From Aspidapion aeneum (Eukaryota; Arthropoda; Insecta; Coleoptera; Brentidae), in contig OY755044.1 in assembly GCA_963576565.1 (NCBI GenBank), positions 51,777,847 to 51,841,846 of the forward strand: a stretch of 64,000 bases of DNA, written 5' to 3'. Made by a program: the position numbers and the translations under genes. The first letter of the stretch is position 1, and every line of letters starts with the position of its first letter. Below, one piece after another: positions 47,036-57,808 of this stretch. Under the pieces are notes generated by a model that worked only from the letters and a program-made list of their open reading frames with translations, was not told the origin of the DNA and did no database searches.

Positions 47036-48400
47036 TGTTTCTTTCTATCATATATATTTTTTATTTTTCGCATGCAAACATCTTTTACTAATGTTTATTT
47101 TATTTACTATTGAGGATCTTGGAAAGGCCAATCATACAACTTTGAGAATATATTTTGTTAGCCAAACTTTACTTGATTATATTATTTACTGTTAAGTTCT
47201 TATAAACTTAAACTGCTTCAGTCTTCTATTTTTAAAATTTAGAGGGATAAATCTTCTAGTAGGCAAGAGATTAAAATTTTTCTTGCGACCTATTTTTATT
47301 TAATTTTGCATATTACACATTATAAAGAATGTGCTGATTTTTCTTTACGCATAGCTACAAATTTTGTGTATTAATTTACAGTTTGTTTAACTTTTGAGGA
47401 TTTTAAACAGTATCTACTAGACGAATAAATCGGAAGCCTGTAGGTGGTGTAATAAGAAATAATCAATTGCTAAGATCAATCGACGAGTGACATAATGAGC
47501 AGCGACCCCGGTGTCGTTTTTAACAATTTTATGTTATTATTATTTAAGTTTAATCATCCTACTTTAAATTTTTTGTGATTTTTGAATGTTTTTTAGTAAT
47601 AGACGATAGATTAGTACTCAACCAGTATCAGATGACGAAACGAGCAGTGATTTTTTAAAACACCCTGATTATTTTTTTTTAGTTTTTAAACATTTTTAGT
47701 AACTAATAAGTAATAACGTCATACGAGGCCTTGGAGAAGTGACATATTTGTTAGATGTTTATATTCGTTTTTAAAATCTTTATTATAATGCGTTTTACGA
47801 TTGATTTAATTTTTAGTACTTTGTCGATAATTTAATACTTTTTTCATTATACATTTTTTTAAGAGATATAACTTTTACGATTTTTTTTGCTTTGCGTACT
47901 ATATTCTAATAATTGACTAAGCAATAGTTGGAAGATACCAAACTTGGTACTGCAACTTAGTCAATAATAATTTAGAATTTAGAATGATATTATTTATCCA
48001 TTAGTGTAGAACAAATAATCGGATTTAAGCCTATAAAATCTTTTAGCATACAAAGATTAAAACATTTTGTAGTTAGCAGCTTCATAGTCCTTAGCGTAGC
48101 CTTCTAATTTTTCTTTATCAAATCACCTAAAACTTAAAAAACTAAAATATTTTTTGTTTTATATTTTATTAATTTATTTAATTCATTGGGTAGTATGTAA
48201 GTACGTTATGGTCTACCTAACCAGGAATATATTACGTTTTTGCCTACGCCTGCGCACTCACTAGTATTTTTTTTTGAAGTCACGATCGTTATAAGTATTT
48301 TTTTGTATGTATTTTTCGTGGATTTCCAAGTATATAAAATATACATACAATCATGATGATTACTGATAGAAACGAGAGCCAGAATGATCAATGAGTTTTT
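47036..48400. other. Gene-free part of left arm
   Basis: AT-rich; mirrored at 56075-60285 apart from two right-arm insertions. No gene recognised. Confidence 0.6.
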
Positions 48401-48419
48401 TTTATCCTGAACATTTTCT

Positions 48420-48656
48420 TTGACAAGTGTTTTTGCGTTTTATCAAAGTATCTGCCAATTCTACAAAAAGTTTACAAGATATAAAAGATATGTAATAACA
48501 ACTTGTACATCCATAATAGGTAGGTTCCAATTTTACTACAAGTTGTATGATATCTACAAGGAAGTAGAGGTAGCACATTCGGTAACGCAATTGTGCCATG
48601 ACAAAGGAATGCTGATGCTAGCACAAGTTGGTGGAGTGATAGTTTTGGCACCATAA
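48420..48656 (+). other. Small open frame, unknown
   Basis: A 78-codon frame without ATG at its start (first codon TTG), reading SVFAFYQSICQFYKKF..., YYKLYDIYKEVEVAHS and ending MLAQVGGVIVLAP. It is preserved in the right arm (52301-52537) with one Arg/Ser and few other differences. It could be a terminal exon, with an AG acceptor in 'ctttgacaag' just upstream. No family recognised. Because the arms are recent copies, conservation between them is weak evidence. Confidence 0.25.
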
Positions 48657-48659
48657 TAA

Positions 48660-49950
48660 TGGTATTTTTGGTCAGTCAATTCATTAAAAAAATCGGATTT
48701 AAATAACGTGGATAATTATTATTACCATTATAATTAGCATTTACGTCACAATAAAATTTCAAAAACATACATTACATAGGTATGTCCAGTATTAAAAATT
48801 TTATGATAGATAACACACTGTTTGTAGAGGATATTCTTTTAAATTTTAAATACACATAAATCATGCCAAAAATAAGAAATCATTTGTATTTTAGGCAATG
48901 ATGTGTTTGTGAAGGATTAGTTTACTTTTTTAAATAAGTCTTACACCTAATTTTAATTAGTTTTTAGATAATTTATGAGAAGTTTCTGCGTCTAAACCCG
49001 AAATAATTAGACAGATCGACCGACAGAATGACCACACAACAACTACAACAAAGGCGAGGAAGCAATTCAGACAAGTTTCAACAAGTCGTCAGCCTTCAAC
49101 ACCTGTAAAGTTAACAGTTAAAACTAATACATGTTTGATAAAATTTCATTTTTCGCACAACAAAGCATAAAAGCTTTTTTTAAAATTTTTTAACATGCAC
49201 TAGTTTAATCTGTAAACGTATTTTTTATGAATTTCGTGGATTTGAGGATTAGAGAAGCCTTAAATTAAATTGCCTTAAGTAACCTTAGCTGAACCATATA
49301 CGTGAACAGGCAAACGCATTTTTCATTAATTTCATCAATTTGATGTTAAAGAAAAGCCCTATGTATCTTAAAGTAACCTTATACAGGTAATTAGTAAGTA
49401 CCTACATACTTTTAGAGGGTTTTTTTTTGCCAAATGTGCTTCAACTACTAAAATTTAATTATTTATACACCAATAATAATCAATTTCAATAACTATGGAA
49501 CAAGGTTTGACTCCCCAGCCAAGAAAATAAAAGTGATTAGCGCAAAATAATCTTTAAATGCTTTTACACTATCGTTGTTATTCAAAACTTATATAACAAA
49601 CTTACAAAAATAACAATGATTTAATAAAAGCTCAATACGCAATTTGGTATCCTATAAATAATGCCCTTCCTAAGCGTTTTAATATGCTTCCAACTGTTAA
49701 AAATAGTTAACAATACTGAATAATATATTTCTTCGAATTATGTTTATTTTATACCTCATTTCGTAACAACTTTGTCCACCTATTATACCACATCAAAAAT
49801 AAGATTTCCTTTTAAAGTGTAACTCGAGTTAAACCCCAATTCTACCTACTCAGTAATCGATACCTACCCGCATTCCATTCTTCGTAAATGGCCAGCAGTG
49901 TCTTACCCCTTTTATCGCTATACGGGAGACGGAGAAACAGTACAAAAGGT
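48660..49950. other. Gene-free inner part of left arm
   Basis: AT-rich, mirrored at 51040-52300; no gene recognised. Confidence 0.6.
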
Positions 49951-50261
49951 TCATAGACACGCTTTATCTTGATGCGTTTCTCTGCGATCTATAATTCACG
50001 CTGCAAAACACCTATGTAGGTAACAAAGAGGAAGATAGAGCAAGGGGAATGTAAAAGTAAAGGACGGACGAAGATACCATGTATTTTATACGGCCCCTTT
50101 AAAACAGCCCCACTCCTGCCACCATAAGCCCCGCCCACTTTCCCCCCTCCCTCCCCGCAGGGGGGCGTGGCCACGCCCACTTCCCCTCCCATCCCCCTCT
50201 CACCCCCGAAGGCGTGGTCTTCCCCTCCTCTCCCCCCGAAGGGGGGTAAAAAAAGATGGCG

Positions 50262-50830
50262 GCCAGCCAATGATAGGCGAAGTGGGGGACCCTTATTTTA
50301 AGGGTCGACCAATAGGAAGCGACTTCCCCGAAGGGGGGAGGAGCCAAAATGGCGGCTGGCCAATCAGAAGAGAGCTTGCCTCTCATTGGCTGGCCAATGA
50401 TAGGCGAAGTGGGGGACGCTTATTTTAAGGGTCGACCAATAGGAAGCGACTTCCCCGAAGGGGGGAGGAGCCAAAATGGCGGTAGCAGGAAAAAAAAGAT
50501 GGCGGCCAGCCAATGATAGGCAAAGTGGGGGACCCTTATTTTAAGGGTCGACCAATAGGAAGCGGCTTCCCCGAAGGGGGGAGGAGCCAAAATGGAGGCT
50601 GGCCAATCAGAAGAGAGCTTGCCTCTCATTGGCTGGCCAATGAAAGGCGAAGTGGGGGACCCTTATTTTAAGGGTCGACCAATAGGAATCGACTTCCCCG
50701 AAGGGGGGAGGAGCCAAAATGGAGGCTGGCCAATCAGAAGAGAGCTTGTCTCTCATTGGTCAGCCAATGATCGACGAAGTGGTGGACCCTTATTTTAAGG
50801 GTCGACCAATAGAAAAGCAAGCTCCCCTCG
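50262..50830. promoter_or_regulatory. GC-rich repeat array at the centre of palindrome B
   Basis: Four to five direct units of about 117-130 bp, anchored by 'cttattttaagggtcgacca' at 50292, 50421, 50537, 50664 and 50790. Each has several CCAAT boxes in either orientation, an AAAATGG(C/A)GG motif and a short hairpin 'cttccccgaaggggg'. In total about sixteen CCAAT/ATTGG words lie within 600 bp. It sits exactly between two divergent arms, flanked by 'ggcggccagccaatgata' and the unique mirrored sequence outside. It could be a bidirectional promoter/enhancer or a replication origin; the role is inference. Confidence 0.6.
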
Positions 50831-52300
50831 ATGGGGGTGGGGTGAGAGGAGGGTCAACATGGCCGTCGACCATTGGTTGGGTGGTTTTGAAGAGGCCGTA
50901 TAAACTACATGGTATCTTCGTCCGTCCTTTACTTTTACATTCCCCTTGCTCTATCTTCCTCTTTGTTACCTATATAGGTGTTTTGCAGCGTGAATTATAG
51001 ATCGCAGAAAAACGCATCAAGATAAAGCGTGTCTATGAACCTTTTGTACTGTTTCTCCGTCTCCCGTATAGCGATAAAAGGGGTAAGACACTGCTGGCCA
51101 TTTACGAAGAATGGAATGCGGGTAGGTATCGATTACTGAGTAGGTAGAATTGGGTTTTAACTCGAGTTACACTTTAAAAGGAAATCTTATTTTTGATGTG
51201 GTATAATAGGTGGACATAGTTGTTACGAAATGAGGTATAAAATAAACATAATTCGAAGAAATATATTATTCAGTATTATTAACTATTTTTAACAGTTGGA
51301 AGCATATTAAAACGCTTAGGAAGGGCATTATTTATAGGATACCAAATTGCGTATTGAGCTTTTATTAAATCATTGTTATTTTTGAATAACAACGATAGTG
51401 TAAAACCATTTAGAGATTATTTTGCGCTAATCACTTTTATTTTCTTGGCTGGGGAGTCAAACCTTGTTCCATAGTTATTGAAATTGATTATTATTGGTGT
51501 AGAAATAATTAAATTTTAGTAGTTGAAGCACATTTGGCAAAAAAAACCCCTCTAAAAGTATGTAGGTACTTACTAATTACCTGTATAAGGTTACTTTAAG
51601 ATACATAGGGCTTTTCTTTAACATCAAATTGATGAAATTAATGAAAAATGCGTTTGCCTATTCACGTATATGGTTCAGCTAAGGTTACTTAAGGCAATTT
51701 AATTTAAGGCTTCTCTAATCCTCAAATCCACGAAATTTATAAAAAATACGTTTACAGATTAAACTAGTGCATGTTAAAAAAATTTTAAAAAAGCTTTTGT
51801 GCTTTGTTGTGCGAAAAATGAAATTTTATCCAACATGTATTATTTTTAACTGTTAACTTTACAGGTGTTGAAGGCTGACGACTTGTTGAAACTTGTCTGA
51901 ATCGCTTCCTCGCCTTTGTTGTAGTTGTTGTGTGGTCATTCTATCGGTCGATCTGTCTAATTATTTCGGGTTTAGACGCAGAAACTCCTCATAATTTATA
52001 TAAAAACTAATTAAAATTAGGTGTAAGACTTATTTAAAAAAGTAAACTAATCCTTCACAAACACATCATTGCCTAAAATACAAATGATTTCTTATTTGTG
52101 GCATGATTTATGTGTATTTAAAATTTAAAAGAATATCCTCTACAAACAGTGTGGTATCTATCATAAAATTTTTAATACTGGACATACCTATGTAATGTAT
52201 GTTTTTAAAATTTTAAATGCTAATTATAATGGTAATAATAATTATCCACGTTATTTAAATCCGATTTTTTTAATGAATTGACTGACCAAAAATACCATTA

Positions 52301-52537
52301 TTATGGTGCCAAAACTATCACTCCACCAACTTGTGCTAGCATCAGCATTCCTTTGTCATGGCAAAATTGCGTTACCGAATGTGCTACCTCTACTTCCTTG
52401 TAGATATCATACAACTTGTAGTAAAATTGGGACCTACCTATTATGGATGTACAAGTTGTTATTACATATCTTTTATATCTTGTAAACTTTTTGTAGAATT
52501 GGCAGATACTTTGATAAAACGCAAAAACACTTGTCAA
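52301..52537 (-). other. Small open frame, unknown (right arm copy)
   Basis: Mirror of 48420-48656; same length and ending. Function unknown; no ATG at the start. Confidence 0.25.
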
Positions 52538-52779
52538 AGAAAATGTTCAGGATAAAAAAAACTCATTGATCATTCTGGCTCTCGTTTCTATCAGTAATAG
52601 ATAGATAGATAGATAGAAATAGTCTTTATTTTCATATGCAAAATTACATAGAAAGTGAGTAAAAAAAAAATCTTAAAACTAATAAAATAAATTTAAAAAA
52701 TAAAGAATAAATCTAATTTAAATTTTTTTTTTAAAAAAGGTTTAAAAAAAACGCTTTAAAAACAGTGTAAAGGGCACAA

Positions 52780-52804
52780 TACATACACATACATACACAT
52801 ACAC

Positions 52805-52835
<31 letters not shown>

Positions 52836-52846
52836 CACACACATAC

Positions 52847-52891
<45 letters not shown>

Positions 52892-52965
52892 CATACATAT
52901 ACACATATATACACATATACACACATACACATACATATACATACACACACATACACATATATAAT
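52780..52965. repeat. (TACA)n/(TA)n microsatellite in LINE 3' UTR
   Basis: Mixed TACACA, TACATA and TA units. The Met/Tyr/Val/Cys-rich frames here are simple-repeat translation. Confidence 0.95.
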
Positions 52966-53140
52966 AATTCTACCTCTAAAAAGATTTTAAACTTTGCAAT
53001 ACAATATTGCTAAAAAACTAGACCAATATTTATTGATAAGAGTCACAAAGATTAATAATTAAAACAATAAGAAAAACATATTTAAACAATAAAACACTAA
53101 GTAATCTTAGGACAAGAAAAATTAAACAAACAAATTCCAA

Positions 53141-56020
53141 TTAAATATTTTCAAAAAATTCGGAGACATTATAAGGACTCATATCAATAAGGAGCTTTTT
53201 GGTTTTATTTTTAAATACAACAAATGACTGAGTTAATTTAATTTCGTTGGGTAAAACGTTATAAAACAGGCACCCATTATAATAAGCACCTTTTTGATAA
53301 AGAGCTGTCGAGTGTTGGTCGGCGATTAATAAATGTTTATTTCTTGTCTCATAGGATTTGTCAATTGAGTTCTTTTGAAACAATTGTATATTACTTCTGA
53401 CAAAACAAAGTAACTCATATATATACAAACCAGCAACAGTTAAAAAATTTAATTCCCTAAATGCTTGTCGACAAGATTCTCCAAATTTTGGGCTTTTAAG
53501 GATACGCACAGCATACTTTTGTAAAATGAAAACCCTGTTGACATTAGTTGCCATACCCCAGTGAATGATGCCATATTTAAGATGACAATAAAAATTGGCG
53601 TAATATAGATTTTTTAATATCGTAACTCCACATTGATTTGACATTGTTCTTAAACCAAAACATACAGATGCCAATCTTTTACTCAAATTATCAATATGTG
53701 TATTGTAATTTAAATGACAGTCAACATAAAAACCCAACAGTTTGATATTATCAATAAAATCTAGTTTGATTCCTTTAAGATGGATATTTGGAATGTTTAA
53801 ATTAGACCTCACTGATCTAAACAACATACAAGCTGTCTTGTCGCTGTTAATAACTAATTTGTTTTTAAACATCCATTTGCTTATTCTGTCAAAGACCAGA
53901 TTAACTACCCTGTCGATGTCACAGCGGTCTGACACTCTAATTATTAAATTTGTATCATCAGCATAGGACACCAAAATAACAGGCAAATCTTTAAGAGTCA
54001 TGTGTAAATCGTTGGCATATAATATAAACAACAAAGGTCCAAGTATAGATCCTTGCGGAACTCCTACATTTATATCTGCTACTTCTGAGAGCACTGGACC
54101 GTTGTCTGATAATATTTTGACCCTCTGGGTCCGACCCTGTAAATAAGTTTTAAACCACTGTAGCGGTACGCCTCTAACTCCGTAGAGATTCAATTTTTTA
54201 AGTAAAATATCGTGACTAAGAGTGTCGAAAGCCTTACTTAAATCAATATACAACGCAAGTCCAATTTCCTTCCTATCTATAATTTTATTTATTTCATACA
54301 AAAATGAAAATAGTGCGGTTTCCAAACTTTTCCCTTTAACAAAACCATTTTGGGATGAATGTATAATGTTATATTTTTTCAAGAACGCGTAGAGTTTGTT
54401 ATACATGGTTTTTTCGTAGATTTTGGAAAAAGAACTTAATAAGCTTATTGGACGATAGTTAGATACATCTTTAGGATCTCCTTTTTTAAAAAGAGGTTTA
54501 ACTATAGCTAGTTTTAGTTTTTGCGGAAAGATACCGGTTTCCAAGGAACAGTTCACTGCATGCGTTAGCGGTAGGGCTATTAAATTTTTTACTTGTTTTA
54601 GTATTTTACTAGAAACATCATCCTGGCCACTGGAAAAAGATGATTTCAGTTGAGTTATTATATTAATAATGTCTTCATTAATAACAGGAGATATAAAAAA
54701 ACTGTTTTCTTGACGGGTCACGGAACTTTCAATGAATTTTTGATCGACCTCTGGGGCAAAAGTAGAAGATAAATTTGAACCTATATTACTAAAATAGGTA
54801 TTAAAGTGAAAAGCGGTTTCTTTTTCGTTTAAAACTTTTTGATTAGACTGAAGATGAATTGTAGACTGAGAATTGTTGTTTGATTTATTTTTTTTATTAT
54901 TAATAATTTCCCACATTTTTTTGGATTTATTTTCTGAGTTTAGAATTTGGTTATCATAATATTGTTTTTTAGCGGTACTAAGCATAGTTTGATAAAAACG
55001 ATTTAAAGAAGTATACGTTCTTTTAAATATAGGGTACCTTTTCGTAAGAGTAGAAATTGTTACGAGCGTTTTTTTAACATGAGTGATTTCCGGAGTAATC
55101 CAACGACGATCAACTTTTTTTTTGTTCAATCTTCTTCTAACACGTTTTAAAGGGAAGCATAAATTAAAATAAAAAGAAAATTTATTAAAAAAGGAATCAA
55201 AGGCTTTGTCAGCATCCGACACCGACAGAGTGTCAACCCAGTCTTCTTCCGCCAGACAAGACTGAAACCTTTTGATACTGTCGTCGGAAAAATATCTTTT
55301 ATGCACAAATATAGATTTATTTCTTTGTTTTTGAGATTTCAATTTTAAAACCTGTGCATAGTGGTCTGAAAACCCAGTTTTAATAACTTCTGCACATATA
55401 TTATTGTCGTGCGGTACCAAAAAATTATCCAAACATTTTGAAGAAATTGAAGTGACTCTTGTCGGCGATTCAATAACATATTTATGACCATGTGATGAAA
55501 TTAAATCTTTGAAATTAGATAACTCTTTAGAAGGTACTAAAGTATCTATGTTAAAGTCACCGCCCAGAATCACCTCATACTTGTCACAAGAAATATCACT
55601 TAAAAGACTATTTAAATTAAAAAGAAAATCACTAAAATTTGCAGTTGGGGGTCTGTAAACTACAACTAATAAAAGTTTTCGATCAGGAAGTTTCACGGCG
55701 CAACATTCCATATTTCTGGAAACATGGGAGTTTGATACATCAACGATTTGATAGCTTATAGTGTCTTTTAGATATATTGCTAAACCTCCATGTTCCATAG
55801 CACTACGACATTGAGAGGCGCCCAGATTATAGCTATGAAAATGTATAAAATTAATTTGTTCGTTGGTTAGCCAGTGCTCCGTGATAAAAATAACATCTGG
55901 CTCAATTTCCGAGAACACAACTTCAATTTTTTCTTTTTTATTATTTAAACTTTCTACATTTTGGTGATAGATAATAAAGTCGTTGCTACTTACATAAAAT
56001 TTGAGGTGTCTACGATATTT
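53141..56020 (-). CDS. LINE ORF2: endonuclease and reverse transcriptase
   Basis: The frame is open from the codon after TGA at about 56023 down to the stop at 53141 (959 codons); no ATG near its start, and residues upstream of GTG 55918 (IIYHQNVESLNN...) belong to the protein, so the original start was lost by 5' truncation. Counting from 55918: apurinic-type endonuclease with Glu14 (TEHWL), Asp121/Asn123 (GGDFNID) and SDH 184-186; reverse transcriptase with NYRPISLLS (~487), LYIDLSKAFD (~556-565), GVPQGS (619-624) and catalytic YADD (652-655); then a C-terminal region ending FFENI. It is of the CR1/L2/Jockey broad group. It nicks target DNA and copies RNA there. No internal stop, the youngest-looking gene here. 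Confidence 0.92.
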   Translation of the reverse strand, partial: KYRRHLKFYVSSNDFIIYHQNVESLNNKKEKIEVVFSEIEPDVIFITEHWLTNEQINFIHFHSYNLGASQCRSAMEHGGLAIYLKDTISYQIVDVSNSHVSRNMECCAVKLPDRKLLLVVVYRPPTANFSDFLFNLNSLLSDISCDKYEVILGGDFNIDTLVPSKELSNFKDLISSHGHKYVIESPTRVTSISSKCLDNFLVPHDNNICAEVIKTGFSDHYAQVLKLKSQKQRNKSIFVHKRYFSDDSIKRFQSCLAEEDWVDTLSVSDADKAFDSFFNKFSFYFNLCFPLKRVRRRLNKKKVDRRWITPEITHVKKTLVTISTLTKRYPIFKRTYTSLNRFYQTMLSTAKKQYYDNQILNSENKSKKMWEIINNKKNKSNNNSQSTIHLQSNQKVLNEKETAFHFNTYFSNIGSNLSSTFAPEVDQKFIESSVTRQENSFFISPVINEDIINIITQLKSSFSSGQDDVSSKILKQVKNLIALPLTHAVNCSLETGIFPQKLKLAIVKPLFKKGDPKDVSNYRPISLLSSFSKIYEKTMYNKLYAFLKKYNIIHSSQNGFVKGKSLETALFSFLYEINKIIDRKEIGLALYIDLSKAFDTLSHDILLKKLNLYGVRGVPLQWFKTYLQGRTQRVKILSDNGPVLSEVADINVGVPQGSILGPLLFILYANDLHMTLKDLPVILVSYADDTNLIIRVSDRCDIDRVVNLVFDRISKWMFKNKLVINSDKTACMLFRSVRSNLNIPNIHLKGIKLDFIDNIKLLGFYVDCHLNYNTHIDNLSKRLASVCFGLRTMSNQCGVTILKNLYYANFYCHLKYGIIHWGMATNVNRVFILQKYAVRILKSPKFGESCRQAFRELNFLTVAGLYIYELLCFVRSNIQLFQKNSIDKSYETRNKHLLIADQHSTALYQKGAYYNGCLFYNVLPNEIKLTQSFVVFKNKTKKLLIDMSPYNVSEFFENI

Positions 56021-56270
56021 TCAATGTGTGGTGTGTCTCTAATATCAAAGATCGTATTTTTTAAAACTAGTAATCATCATGATTGTATGTATATTTTATA
56101 TACTTGGAAATCCACGAAAAATACATACAAAAAAATACTTATAACGATCGTGACTTCAAAAAAAAAATACTAGTGAGTGCGCAGGCGTAGGCAAAAACGT
56201 AATATATTCCTGGTTAGGTAGACCATAACGTACTTACATACTACCCAATGAATTAAATAAATTAATGAAA

Positions 56271-56808
56271 TATCAAACAAGTTTCATGGCTAATCGGGCA
56301 AAAAGGAGTTTTTTGTTTCCCTTATATTTTTCCGTAGGTAGCTTGAAAGCTTAACCTCACGGGGGTCCAAGATCTAATGGACACCTAATAAGTGTTGACA
56401 GTTAACCGTTTCGTCCTTATGGGACTCCTCAGAACACTGCTGGTCAAGTGACAAATCTTGCGAAGTTAATCAGACGGTTTTGTCTCTAATTAAATGTAAT
56501 TAGTGAGCGAACTATAGCAAGAGGCTCACTAATTACAATTAATTAGAGACAAAACCGTCTGATTAACTTCGCAAGATTTGTCACTTGACCAGCAGTGTTC
56601 TGAGGAGTCCCATAAGGACGAAACGGTTAACTGTTAACACTTATTAGGTGTCCATTAGATCTTGGACCCCCGTGAGGTTAAGCTTTCAAGCTACCCACGG
56701 AAAAATATAAGGGAAACAAAAAACTCCTTTTTGCCCGATTAGCCATGAAACTTGTTTGAGTTTTAAATTCACGGGTACGAAATTTCACGTTTGTTAATGA
56801 AATATAAA
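56271..56808. mobile_element. Near-perfect hairpin element in the right arm
   Basis: Bases 56275-56516 are mirrored at 56518-56759 with very few differences (start caaacaagtttcatggctaa, end ttagccatgaaacttgtttg). A short loop near 56490-56530 separates the arms. The left arm of palindrome B lacks it. 'ttaatgaaatat' precedes the insertion and recurs at its right edge (about 56797-56808), consistent with a duplicated target. A 48-bp tail after the hairpin is not palindromic. No gene. Confidence 0.8.
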
Positions 56809-57808
56809 ACAAAAAATATTTTAGTTTTTTAAGTTTTAGGTGATTTGATAAAGAAAAATTAGAAGGCTACGCTAAGGACTATGAAGCTGTTAACTAAAAA
56901 ATGTTTTAATCTTTGTATGCTAAAAGATTTTATAGGCTTAAATCCGATTATTTGTTCTACACTAATGGATAAATAATATCATTCTAAATTCTAAATTATT
57001 ATTGACTAAGTTGCAATACCAAGTTTGGTATCTTACAACTATTGCTTAGTCAATTATTAGAATATAGTACGCAAAGCAAAAAAAATCGTTAAAGTTATAT
57101 CTCTTAAAAAAATGTATAATGAAAAAAGTATTAAATTATCGACAAAATACTAAAAATTAAATCAATCGTAAAACGCATTATAATAAAGATTTTAAAAACG
57201 AATATAAACATCTAACAAATATGTCACTTCTCCAAGGCCTCGTATGACGTTATTACTTGTTAGTTACTAAAAATGTTTAATAACTAAAAAAAATTAATCA
57301 GGGTGTTTTTAAAAATCACTGCTCGTTTCGTCATCTGATACTGGTTGCGTACTAATCTATAGTCTATTACTAAAAAACATTCAAAAATCACAAAAAATTT
57401 AATGTAGGATGATTAAACTTAAATAATAATAACATAAAATTGTTAAAAACGACACCGGGGTCGTTGCTCATTATGTCACTCGTCGATTGATCTTAGCCAT
57501 TGATTATTTATTATTACACCACCTACAGGCTTCCGATTTATTCGTCTAGTAGATACTGTTTAAAATCCTCAAAAGTTAAACAAACTGTAAATTAATACAC
57601 AAAATTTGTAGCTATGCGTAAAGAAAAATCAGCACATTCTTTATAATGTGTTTAAAAAATATGCAAAATTAAATAAAAATAGGTCGCAAGAAAAATTTTC
57701 ATCTCTTGCCTACTAGAAGATTTATCCCTCTAAATTTTAAAAATAGAAGACTGAAGCAGTTTAAGTTTATAAGAACTTAACAGTAAATAATATAATCAAG
57801 TAAAGTTT

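Larger units (their letters stand above)
42300..50261. repeat. Palindrome B, left arm
   Basis: Inverted counterpart of 50830-64000. Pairs include 49990 with 50995, 48360 with 52600/56075 (across a LINE), 47110 with 60260, and 46076 with 61570. Small differences throughout and three insertions present only in the right arm show two independently evolving copies. Confidence 0.95.
52599..56068 (-). mobile_element. Near full-length LINE inserted in the right arm
   Basis: The 3.47-kb insertion is absent from the left arm. The 6-bp sequence AGTAAT flanks it (52593-52598 and 56069-56074), matching one copy at the empty site in the left arm. On the minus strand the 3' end is a (CTAT)n tail (52599-52618), preceded by a TACACA/AT-rich microsatellite (52780-52965) and A-rich sequence. 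The 5' end lies within the start of the endonuclease region, so the element is slightly 5'-truncated. Confidence 0.9.

Noticed and set aside
46633..47113. Long Ser/Phe-rich frames in several overlapping frames
   Set aside because: By-products of the CTTCGAG minisatellite, whose units lack stop codons; the same holds for 60341-61087.
50000..51000. Palindrome B as an assembly artefact
   Set aside because: The arms carry different stop codons and deletions in PolB and three private right-arm insertions with target duplications. Long reads would still be needed to prove the centre.
49989..51000. Gly/Arg/Pro-rich frames near the palindrome centre
   Set aside because: Translations of the GC-rich repeat array; mirrored copies differ as expected of repeats.
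52731..52958. Met/Tyr/Val/Cys-rich frames
   Set aside because: Translation of a TACACA-type microsatellite in the LINE 3' region.
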